The notes beneath the pieces are model-generated. The model did no database searches. It was not told the origin of the DNA and saw nothing but the letters and a program-made list of their open reading frames with translations. Made by a program: the position numbers and the translations under genes. A stretch of DNA of 64,000 nt from Nansenia antarctica (Eukaryota; Chordata; Actinopteri; Argentiniformes; Microstomatidae): positions 620,001 to 684,000 of the forward strand of contig CAXDII010000003.1 of assembly GCA_963989245.1 (NCBI GenBank), given 5' to 3'. Below, piece by piece: positions 9,826 to 18,477 of the stretch. The first letter of the stretch is position 1; every line of letters begins with the position of its first letter.

Positions 9826-10530
9826 GGTGTAGCAGTAGTGGCGCTAGTCTTTTAGACGTCTTACACTCTAGCCTTCACTCTTCTGAAATGAAGCTTTGCA
9901 ACAACTTTACCGTATTTAAAAGGCACACACGCGTTCTGATCTGTCTTGACCTCTATAACGATATCTGTGATGTGTTCTTTTGTTACAGGCACATAGTGGG
10001 CCCTGTCGTAGGTGATTGTAACAATCTCTTGATCCTTTCCTGTCATATGTACACATCTCAATAACTGGACGTAGTGATCCCCAACGATTTGGTGATTAAT
10101 TATATCCGTGTAAACATATAGAGTGTAGAATCCTCCATAAATATCTGCAGGGCGGTGTGCATATATCTTGGTCTGGTTCAAATCTAAAACTTCTTCAGCC
10201 AATACATTCTTACCCATAGAACCTCTAGTCGAATCCAACACTCCATATTCCCCATCATTAATACCATCCGTGTATAATCCTAGTATTAGAGCTAATCTCC
10301 CTCTGAATTTTATAGTGTATAAATCCTCCACAATCATGAACACCTTGTGTTTTATGGAGCAATAACCGAATATGATGTTGTGTGGTTCTAACACTCTGTC
10401 AATCTCTGCTACAAGCTCTGACATCTTTGAGTAGAAACCTTCACGTATCTGTAACGTCAGTCGCAATGACCTGTTATCTGTTAACTCTAAAAAAGTGTCT
10501 TCAACTGTAAATGTCTGCCATGTTCTAGGG

Positions 10531-12137
10531 CAGGGGTATTCAATTACAAATTCAGTTGGGCCAGATTTGAAAACCAAGAAATGTTGCTGGGCCAGACATT
10601 TTCAGCGGCCAGTAGCCTAGGCACCAGGTAATGACACATTTCAAACCAACACAAATGAATGTAGGCCTAATGAAATACAAGCAGTTTATTTATAGTTTTC
10701 CTTTTAAATTAGGTAACATCTGACACAGGCACGTCAAAAGTCATCTCAAAGTGCATAAGAAAAGTGTACAGTAGTATACCAATAAAAAAAATGTCCTTTT
10801 GTAAAATATAAATGTTGGTCATAGCTGACCCAGGCACATCACAAAGTGCTTTTAACTGAATGAAAATAACCATCAACGCCTTGAGTGCACAATTTAACAA
10901 GTTACAATTACAGTTAAACAATCAAATTGAATCTAATCTAATCTAATCTTACCCTGCTGACTTTCTTAGTGTGAGAAGTGACATGTTTTATTCTGAACAA
11001 GAGCAGTGACATTTGGCTCATAAGATGTCAATGCAATCCGAAGGCATTGGTGAAGAGTACTGTCAGTCAGGGAACAACGAGAGCTGCTTTTTATTGTGTT
11101 CATGTGTGAAAAGCTTGATTCACAGGTGTATGTTGATCCAAACATACTGAGCACATGGATTGCTACTTTCTTAACGTTAGGGAACTGGTGCACGTTGACA
11201 TCACTCCAAAACTTCGCAGGTCAATTAGTGCGAAGCTCCTGTGCCATGGTTACGGATGACTGCATGTCAACAAGTTCGAGTATGAATTTCCCCTCGTCGA
11301 TGGAAGGCACCACTCCCTTTCCTCTGGTGGATAAGTCCCCTTCTATTGCAGCAGTGAACGGGTCTCTGGCAAAGCCCATCACCTCTGCGGGCAGAGCAAG
11401 TCCATCCAGTCGACCAGCAAAGTTCTCTTTCAACCTCGCAATGAAATCAGTCATCACATCTGTGATGTGTGCCGGGGATGAGACGCATTTGCGGAGCGTC
11501 GGAAAATGCAGCATTCTGCCGGTGCAGAAGTCGGCCGCGAAAAGGTCCAGTTTGATTTGAAACGCGCGCGTCTGTTCCACAAGATAAATCACAGTTTTGT
11601 CTCTGCCTTGTAGCCCCACATTTAGGTCATTCAGGTGTTGTTTGAATATGTCGCTCAGAAAGCAGACATCGGCCATGAAGTTGTCGTCCAGTATGCGATT
11701 CAAGTGTGTTTCTGCCTTCGTTTGCTTGCTGCTGCTGCGGAAAGTTGTAATCTCCTCTCTGAGATCACAGAAACGCTCCAGTGCCTTGCCTTTGGACAGC
11801 CACCTGACGTCGTTATGCAAAAGCAGATCGTGGTGCTCAGCAGACATTTCTGACAAGCAGCTTGCGGAATAAGTTAATAATAATAATAATGTTGGAGGCT
11901 CGAAGTGGAGCGAATAAAATTAATTGTAGCCATCACGTTGTCCATTGTTATTTTAAGCTCCCCGCTTAGTTTGTTTAGAGTGTTATATTCACGTTCTGTA
12001 GGCTACTATAGTAGACAATTTCTGCATGAATTTCTGAACACTTGCGAAATACGTTTTTCTCTGCTTTTATGGCTGGGCCAATCGGGGGTCACGTCTGGGC
12101 CGCATGCGGCCCCCGGGCCGCTAATTGAATAGGCCTG
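10531..12137 (-). mobile_element. hAT transposon with decayed transposase, inserted in penton
   Basis: The 1607-bp element starts CAGGGGTATTCAATTA and ends TAATTGAATAGGCCTG, a terminal inverted repeat with two mismatches, flanked by the 8-bp duplication TTCTAGGG (10523-10530 and 12138-12145). It contains the 3' part of a hAT transposase on the minus strand. The N-terminal DNA-binding region is missing, so it was probably mobilised in trans. Confidence 0.93.
10966..11856 (-). pseudogene. hAT transposase C-terminal part with one nonsense codon
   Basis: One frame from 11856 to 10966 is broken only by TGA at 11221-11223. The part before the stop contains LLLHNDVRWLSKGKALERF, typical of the hAT catalytic region. 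The part after it carries the dimerisation motif FGSTYTCESSFSHMNTIKS. No zinc finger or first catalytic region is present, so the gene is 5'-truncated. It resembles the ZBED/GTF2I-repeat-type hAT transposases common in vertebrates. Confidence 0.85.
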
Positions 12138-12359
12138 TTCTAGGGTATTGGAATTCTATTAATCCCACTTGCCATTCGCCTTTTAGTATTAAAGGTTTAG
12201 AAATATGTGTCCTATAGTTCGAAATCTTGTTTTCGGGATATACCTTCTGAGAGGCATTGCAAGGTAATGTCATGTAAAACTCTTCACTCTCAGCCATGAC
12301 TCTACAGAACACCTTCACACACTATGTGTTATGAGCTCTCTCGACTGAAACCCCACACC

Positions 12360-12369
12360 CTTTTATATA
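12360..12369 (-). promoter_or_regulatory. TATA box upstream of penton
   Basis: TATATAAAAG on the minus strand, about 63 bases before the penton ATG and overlapping the last codons of integrase. It probably starts the penton-pX-hexon-protease transcript. Inference from sequence and position. Confidence 0.5.
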
Positions 12370-13443
12370 TTGGTGACGTCGCATTCACGAACCCACGAAT
12401 TGAACTTCGGGGGCCAGCCGAGCCACTTGACCATTACCATGCACACGCCCCTCTGCTTCTTTCGACGTAACACCTTCTCGACCTTAAACGCCTTGTCGCT
12501 GTCAATCTTGATTTTCTGTAACTCGGCCTCATAAAACGACCCATCGATAAATTCACCGTCATAATCTTTCAATTTGTAAACAGGTGGTATCCTAGCTATC
12601 CTTTTTTCTATTGTAAAAAACTCTCGGGTGAATGTCTCTTCATAAGCCTTTTCAAAAACCCCTCGCATTTTAGACACCCTCACTGTGTCCCCCAAATTAT
12701 ATTTAAAAACAGGATTTTGAGTTACGAATGTCATCCCCCCATACAACGTTTTAAAAACCAATGTTTCGTTTTCGGTACAAACGTCGATAGGCCTCATTTT
12801 AATAGAACGATGGTACGATGTATTGTCTGAGCCCACCAAATCCTGCAGAACATCTATGTATCTTTTAGAATTAGCATAGGTCAAAAACCTCCACATTCGA
12901 CCCTTAATAGTTCTGTTAAAACGCTCCACCACACTAGCCTTCAACTCACTCGACGTAGCATAATGGTGTATATCATACTTGTTTGTTAATTTGTGAAATG
13001 TTGAGTTGAAAAACTCAGTCCCCTTGTCTGTTTGTAATTTCAGAGGGCTTGTTCCACATTCCAAAATATTTGTAAAACCTTGGGCGACAGCCCCAGCAGT
13101 CTTATTCTTTAATGGAATGCACCAGGCAAACTTGCTAAATACATCGATACATGTCAGTATAAATCTGACTCCGTCATTATCGTTTGCATATAACGCCATA
13201 TCGACCAAATCAGCCTGATATTGTCTATCCTTTCCATAGGCTAACACCTTATTCCTCGGGGAAATAGTTCGTGTAGGCTTGTGTAATGAATAAGTGTCCT
13301 CCCCACATAACCACTCTGTTGCTTCATCACTCTTTAAAACCAATCCTGTAGCTTCACGGACACCACGTTTTAATCAAGATTCTCCCCCAAAACACCCCGT
13401 AGAAGTAGGGTCGTAATATGTATCCTTCATACTGGTCCCCATG
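12363..13443 (-). pseudogene. Polinton integrase with C-terminal chromodomain, one nonsense codon
   Basis: The frame contains the retroviral-type DDE core: D in YQADLVDM, D in QTDKGTEF and E in KASVVERFNRT, followed by a C-terminal chromodomain (MVKWLGWPPKFNSWV). It starts at an ATG at 13443 (MGTSMKDTYYDP) and meets an in-frame TGA at 13374-13376; the rest is open to 12363. A CGA to TGA change at a CpG would explain the stop. Polinton integrases join linear DNA ends to the host with short target duplications; the chromodomain probably guides targeting. No N-terminal HHCC zinc domain is evident in the 22 codons before the stop. Confidence 0.88.
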
Positions 13444-13547
13444 GTCTGTATGTACATCTATCACAACTCAGCACACTTAATGAAAAGAGTTGTGTTTTGT
13501 CCCAACGTTTTTATTTCAACAGAGAGCATAGCCACACTTATTTACAA

Positions 13548-14197
13548 TCACACTGCATCTAGGAACTGTAGAAAAAACACACAAGTTGCGATGTCGTCGT
13601 TAACCAAGAACCCAGCTAGATCGTCGACGACCTCTGTGACATTGACACATTCATTTTTAGACAGTCTTAACACACAAACATCTGTCACATAGGTACAAAG
13701 CCCCACAATACGCCCCACATTGTTACATTTGCCATAAGATTTTAACAATTTTGTAACTAGCAAACCACAAGGTGTTGAGTCACAAAGCTCCACCATCCGC
13801 TCCCACTCGTCACATTTTCCTCTAATTTCAGCCATGTTTTTTTTAAGTTTAGAAAGTCTCTTTCTAACAACAATATTCGTTGGATCATCTGTGATGACAC
13901 AGCATAGCAACATTGATAAATCAAACTTCATGCTCTGCGCATCATAGGTCTTCAGATAGCTCATTAAACAACCCCCCATTGTGTCTGTCAGATGTTATCT
14001 CTCCAGAGGTCTAATGCGTCTCTGACGCTTTTATCACAGTCTGGCTTAATAAGATATTCACACATCTGTTGCAATTGCGCACATATGAATTTCACTAACT
14101 CCAGCTCAAATAGTATGGACTCCACAACTCCACGTACCACTAGGGGGTCGACATGCAAATCGTGCGCTTTCAGGACATGTTGCAGAACGCTGTCCAT
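13548..14197 (-). pseudogene. Accessory protein with a Bcl-2 BH1-like motif, probably frameshifted
   Basis: Two adjacent frames, 14197-13988 (69 codons) and 13979-13548 (143 codons), differ in register but together give about 215 residues of mostly helical sequence, the size of a Bcl-2 protein. The second frame contains NNVGRIVGLCTYVTD, resembling the BH1 motif (NWGRIV), a BH3-like amphipathic helix around EIRGKCDEWERM, and a hydrophobic C-terminal stretch. Two separate small genes are the alternative. The position next to the TIR, away from the capsid genes, fits an accessory host-interaction gene. The Bcl-2 link is tentative. Confidence 0.4.
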
Positions 14198-14215
14198 CGA
14201 GCCATCTTCATTCGA

Positions 14216-14812
14216 TCAGTGTAGGCCTAAACGATCTCGTATGTATCCAATGTTCATCTCGTAATAGTACGCACATGGTTCATATAAACAGGCATGATGT
14301 TTCTGGCTGGGGTGGTTAATTTCACAACCATAACAGTTTTTTGCTACTTTTGCTCCAACGATATTCTCCAATATACGACAAACAGTAGCCTTGATAAGTC
14401 TGTAACCCAGAGCTGTCACACTGCTGGAGAGCTTCGGACCTCCCGAAAGATCCACCAGCGTCTCCCACTCGGCTCCCGTGGCGAAGTCGTCCATGATCAC
14501 TGGTTGTGGCTCTAAACTCTCTTTAGAGCTTGCAGGGTTGGAGAGTACAAACAATCCATTCAATCCGCTGGCTTCACTCACACCGGCTTCTTCAGTTATA
14601 AAATGATCTGGTACTCCACAATCGACGTCCATCGCACACTCATCGAAAAGTGCAAACAATCCATTCGATCCTCTGGCTTCACCCACACCGGATTCTTTAG
14701 TTATAAAACGTTCTGGAACTTCACAACCGTCGTCCACCTCACACTCTTCGAAATAATGCTCTAAATGCTCAGGGACAGTCCTTACAGATAACGTCCTATA
14801 AACCTTACTCAT
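14216..14812 (-). CDS. Accessory protein with internal duplication and CCHC-like motif
   Basis: I do not recognise this protein by name. It starts at ATG 14812 (MSKVYRTLSV), chosen because a TTTAAATA box lies about 50 bases upstream; the longer frame to 14875 would begin upstream of that box. Residues about 22-56 and 57-91 are an imperfect tandem duplication (PERFITKESGVGEA versus PDHFITEEAGVSEA). The C-terminal half has CYGCEINHPSQKHHAC, whose C-x2-C and H-x-x-C spacing suggests a zinc-binding loop. It is the first gene inward from TIR A, the position of early or accessory genes in adintoviruses. Confidence 0.6.
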   Translation of the reverse strand: MSKVYRTLSVRTVPEHLEHYFEECEVDDGCEVPERFITKESGVGEARGSNGLFALFDECAMDVDCGVPDHFITEEAGVSEASGLNGLFVLSNPASSKESLEPQPVIMDDFATGAEWETLVDLSGGPKLSSSVTALGYRLIKATVCRILENIVGAKVAKNCYGCEINHPSQKHHACLYEPCAYYYEMNIGYIRDRLGLH

Positions 14813-14862
14813 TGTTGCGCCTAGTCCTTTCAAGAAAGATAACTGACCCCTAACACAAAATG

Positions 14863-14870
14863 TATTTAAA
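14863..14870 (-). promoter_or_regulatory. TTTAAATA box in the TIR-proximal promoter
   Basis: The box lies about 50 bases before the ATG at 14812, within a conserved block (14855-15062) of A/T box, GCCAGTCATTTGGGG and ACAACGCGGGGG-like elements. The same block precedes the gene at 20480 in the opposite orientation and recurs near each TIR terminus. Confidence 0.5.
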
Positions 14871-14875
14871 CACAT

Positions 14876-16280
14876 TTCAACCCTTGCCAGTCATTTGGGG
14901 CAACCCCTCCTAACACCTACGTCAACATTCGTTTTGGCCCACTCCTCCGTTTGGGGGGTGTTCTGAACAAATGGCAGGGGGGAAAATAAACTCACAACGC
15001 GGGGGCAAATAAACCCCCCCTTCTGTAAAAGATCTTATGTTTTATGACCCACCCTCATAAAAAAGCAGGATTCATTTGATTCATTCATTGTGGTTCTCTT
15101 GTAGCCAAGAGTGTTTTGTTGCGATAAAGCCAATTGTTGCCATTACTACAATTGACAGTCTATTTCTATAAACATGTTAATAACATTGTGAATGTTGGCG
15201 ATAGCTGAAAAAGTAATATGCCAGGGATGGGGTAGTCACTACTATTGGTCACTACTATTGGTATAACGAATCAATCTACGACTTCCAAACCCCGTGTTTA
15301 GGGGTGTCCAAGAGGTCCGCTAAAAGACAACTGCTGTTCTAGCAGGTCTATCTGTAATTTACAATGGCAATTTTGGGATGCAGTGTATTTTGGGATGCAG
15401 CTGGTTGGAAGGTATCACATTCAGGTTGATCAAACCTGTCATTCTAGATGTGTTTTTGCGGGGGTGTCCTTTTGGCAAAGTTTGACAGGATTGTACACGT
15501 TCCCCATTTTGAGCAGTCGATGTCGACGCAAACTCTAGGACCATTCTGCTAACCAAGATTACCCAACAGTAGTCTACCCTAGCCTGTTGTCTCTTGCTGT
15601 CAGAATGACGCTTCAGAGAGAGGGGTGGGAGTAGCAGAGAGGCAGGAAAAGCAACTCGATGTGTCTGTCTATCAACAGAGGCTGTCTGAACGCATATCTG
15701 ACTGCTGATACGAAACCCCCGTTCACTCTCTTAAGAGTGTGCGTACAAAAGATCAAGATGTTTATCAGATAGATATACATAGATGTACACGTTTTGTTTA
15801 GGAGCAGTTTTTTTGGGGGGGGGAGGCAGTATGACATCCACTGTCCACATGAAAGCCCGAAAGGACATGATAATGTGAGTATTATATGCGAATGTCCGAC
15901 GACGTGGTGTGTATCGGCCGGAGAGAGAGTTCGCTCCCACTCGTCACATTTTCCTCTAATTTCATTTCTAACCCTAAGTCTCTTTCTAACAAGTTGAGTC
16001 TTTGACAATTTAACTGATAGACCCAGCTAGACAGCTACATTTCAACCCTTGCCAGTCATTTGGGGCAACCCCCTTCCTAAACACCTGCGTCAACTTTCGT
16101 TTTGGCCCACCCCTCCGTTTGGGGGGTGTTCTGAACAAATGGCGGGGGTTAATAAAACCACAACGCGGGGGGCAAATAAACCCCCCCCCTTCTGTAAAAG
16201 ATCTTATGTTTTATGACCCCCCCCTCATAAAAAAGATCAAAGGAATCGAGATCAAAGAAAAGAGCCCCATATTAACTACT
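14876..16280. repeat. Polinton TIR A
   Basis: About 1.4 kb, inverted relative to 18478-20470 and parallel to 39740-40903. The outer end is ATTAACTACT at 16271-16280. It contains two copies of the promoter block (14855-15062 and 16020-16235), a stretch at about 15930-16005 copied from the Bcl-2-like gene, and a conserved 65-codon frame (15359-15556, minus). Compared with B and C it lacks an inner segment of about 570 bp. Confidence 0.85.
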
Positions 16281-16394
16281 TATATGAATAACTGAAAGAA
16301 TGTAGTCCAGAAGAACAGGAAGTATGTAGGCTATGTCTGCTGTAAACAATAGCCCTGAGGTGAGGTATAGTATCTCTGTACGGGGGGGGGGGCA

Positions 16395-16532
16395 CTATTG
16401 GGTGGTTCTGCCCCTGCGGAGGACAGCTGATCGGACCGGCCTGTTCTTGGGCGAGTAGCTGGTCCTGGAGGGTGACGCAGTGGCCGCCGGGCGGGAGGGG
16501 GTGGAGGAGGTGACGTTGAAGGGACAAAAAGC
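16395..16532 (-). CDS. Possible terminal coding exon of a host gene
   Basis: On the minus strand, a pyrimidine-rich tract ending TTATTCTAG (about 16533-16541) is a plausible splice acceptor. It is followed by an open frame with a Ser/Thr/Pro/Arg-rich C terminus (SYSPKNRPVRSAVLRRGR) ending at TAG 16395-16397. I do not recognise the protein and no upstream exon is visible. It lies in the spacer between two polintons, where host sequence is expected. Confidence 0.3.
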   Translation of the reverse strand, partial: AFCPFNVTSSTPSRPAATASPSRTSYSPKNRPVRSAVLRRGRTTQ

Positions 16533-16889
16533 TAGAATAACAGGAGAATTATAGTTCGTATAGCCTGTTGCAGTGTATAGGGGAGACTATTGTGTTTTTA
16601 CAGACCTAAATCACGTTTTGTATTCGTATGTAGGCTACATAGGTCTACATTACTCTGATAGGTTCAAATTAAGACCCCACCCCCCCACCTCACTTTTCTA
16701 CGAAATTGATATATAAATGATATTTATACTTGACATGTTTTGTTTTTTTCAAACCACTGGGTTATAGAAACGCTATTCATTATTTCAAAAAACTATTCCA
16801 GTAAAAAATGTAGCCCGTCCGCTTCAGATCTCCACTAATGTGTTGCTCCTTCTTATAATAAAGCCTCGGCTACCTCGCTTTGGAAACGA

Positions 16890-16897
16890 TGACGTCA
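16890..16897 (+). promoter_or_regulatory. ATF/CRE site of the 7SL gene
   Basis: TGACGTCA lies at -50 to -43 relative to the 7SL start at 16940, the position known for the ATF/CRE element of the human 7SL gene upstream promoter. Confidence 0.75.
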
Positions 16898-16939
16898 GAA
16901 GCGGACACTTCATCGCCTTTCCCTGCAGCAGACATTCTC

Positions 16940-17236
16940 GCCGGTCGCGGTGGCGCGTGCCTGTAATCCAAGTCACCGGGAGGCTGAGGTTGGCGGATCG
17001 AATGAGCTGAGGAGCTCTGGGCTGTAGCGGCCCATGTCGAACGGGTGTCCACACTAAGTTCGGTATCGATATGGTGCTCCTGGGGGAGCCCGGGACTACC
17101 AGGTCGTCTAAGGAGGGGTGCACCGGCCCAGGTCGGAAACGAAGCAGGTCAAAGCCCCCGTGCCGTCCAGTAGTGGGATAGCGCCTGTGAGTGGACGCTG
17201 CAGTGCAGCCTTGACAATAGATCGGAATCCAATCTT
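16940..17236 (+). ncRNA. srp-rna: 7SL RNA (signal recognition particle RNA)
   Basis: The sequence follows vertebrate 7SL from end to end. It has the 5' Alu-domain start GCCGG..CGCGGTGGCGCGTG, GGGAGGCTGAGG, the S-domain segment ACTAAGTTCGGTATCGAT, AAGGAGGGGTG, the helix 8 region CCCAGGTCGGAAACGAAGCA with the SRP54-binding loop, and AGTAGTGGGAT..CGCCTGTGA. Length is about 297 bases (human about 300), with a TTTT Pol III stop at 17234-17237. A CRE box at the canonical upstream position argues for a real gene rather than a processed copy; there is no poly(A) tail. It scaffolds SRP for co-translational targeting to the ER. Confidence 0.93.
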
Positions 17237-18037
17237 TTCTATTCTCAATGTTTTTCCCATACATTATATATCATGTATGTTTGATTTTACATGTTCATAT
17301 TTATAATTTAAAAAATGACATTGTTTCTCCACAGTTACTGACCAGTCTGTGTTTGTGTTGTTTCTGTAGAGTAAATGTGTGTGCGTGTATGTGCGTGTGT
17401 CCGTCCATATTTGTCTGTTGGGAGGGGTTCATCTTTTAGTTCTACACTCCAAAAGAGTTTGGTTTTGAAATCAAACAATTACTATGAGACACCCAGCGTA
17501 GCATAGCCTATACATTATATTAATACTCTCACTCCAATGAGAATGACATTTTCAGCAACAATGAGAATGTACAAAATAAGGAAAATGCTGAAGTACATGT
17601 ACTTAAGATGTTCCATTCCGTAGTATTTAGACAATATGATGGATGTCACTATATGAATTGTCCATAATTGGTGCTTATTTCTTCAGATACTGTAAGAGTA
17701 CAATACAATGAATGGGTGTAAGTCCCCTATCATTTGGTTTACCTGAAATCAGATATGTATCAGCACAAATCTTGACATTTTAGTTAGTTTTGTAATTGCC
17801 ATGCTGGATGATGCCAAAACATAAATATCCTTACAGATTAAATAAAGGGCATCATCATTTACAGTACTTACACTATACGTATAATAAGAAAAGTATGATA
17901 TGTGTTACTTGACACATACCACTTCTACCATGCAGCATGATATTATGAACACACATTGTGATTAGAAAATGTCTTTACCTTTGTGTGATGTCTCCCTGTC
18001 GATGGCATGACCTGGACTGCAGAGTTCTGAACTCTTT

Positions 18038-18162
18038 GGGCCGGTTTCACAGACAAGGCTTAAGCCTAATCCTAGACTAAAAAGCATCTTCAATGGAGAT
18101 TTTACATTGAAAGTGTGATTTAGTCCAGGACTAGGCTTAAGCCTTGTCTCTGAAACCGGCCC
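18038..18162. mobile_element. Palindromic MITE
   Basis: A 125-bp sequence with inverted arms of about 44 bp (GGGCCGGTTTCA... and its reverse complement at the right end, three or four mismatches). GGCCGGTTTC-ended fold-back elements are common in fish genomes. No clear target duplication. Confidence 0.75.
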
Positions 18163-18226
18163 TATATCTCTGATCTCCTCTGAAATCATGTCATGTGGTA
18201 TTATCTTAATCTTTTGGGAGCACTCA

Positions 18227-18470
18227 AGTCAGTGAAAGGACTGTCAGTTCTATGTCATGTTTCACAGTCTGGGGAGCAATTAAATGTATATATAGATCAG
18301 TGGGGGCAGAAGATTAATGCATTCCACAATGGATGTCTCCGGAGGATATGTCGAATCTTCTGTCCAGAAAGGATTTCAAATGAGGACCTTTACAAAAACA
18401 CAAGCTGTTGCAATGTGATGCTGGAGATTATACAACGCCAAGAAACAATGTCATTTTTTATTATAAATAG
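18227..18470 (+). pseudogene. LINE reverse transcriptase C-terminal scrap
   Basis: A short frame with INAFHNGCLRRICRIFCPE and ISNEDLYKNT, the conserved segment after the RT domain in fish non-LTR retrotransposons of the craniofacial-development-protein-like group. It is truncated at both ends and its right side is cut by TIR B. Confidence 0.5.
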
Positions 18471-18477
18471 GAACATG

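Larger units (their letters stand above)
9861..12297 (-). pseudogene. Penton-like minor capsid protein interrupted by a hAT transposon
   Basis: The N-terminal 50 or so codons start at ATG 12297 (MAESEEFYMTLPC) and run to about 12140; the remaining ~220 codons run from about 10528 to 9861. The frame is the same on both sides of the hAT element. The predicted product resembles the single-jelly-roll penton of Polintons/adintoviruses. Apart from the insertion no stop or shift is apparent. It lies between integrase and pX in the usual order, behind a TATA box inside the integrase 3' end. Confidence 0.8.
5781..16280. mobile_element. Polinton/adintovirus-like element 1, right part
   Basis: The segment carries, in order, PY-like (plus), then minus-strand protease, hexon, pX-like, penton, integrase, two accessory genes and TIR A ending at 16280. 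This is the morphogenesis block of animal Polintons/adintoviruses. The left part (early gene, PolB, ATPase, left TIR) is not seen here; it may lie left of the window beyond the DIRS insertion. Two hAT insertions, frameshifts in hexon and a nonsense codon in integrase show that this copy cannot express a full capsid or integrate. Base position 16280 is inferred from TIR ends AGTAGTTAATATGGGGC shared with 18478. Confidence 0.88.

Noticed and set aside
16281..18477. Reading TIR A, the 7SL spacer and TIR B as one transposon with 7SL as cargo
   Set aside because: The outer tips of both TIRs (AGTAGTTAATATGG) face the spacer, and polinton genes lie on the far sides, so the spacer is outside the elements.
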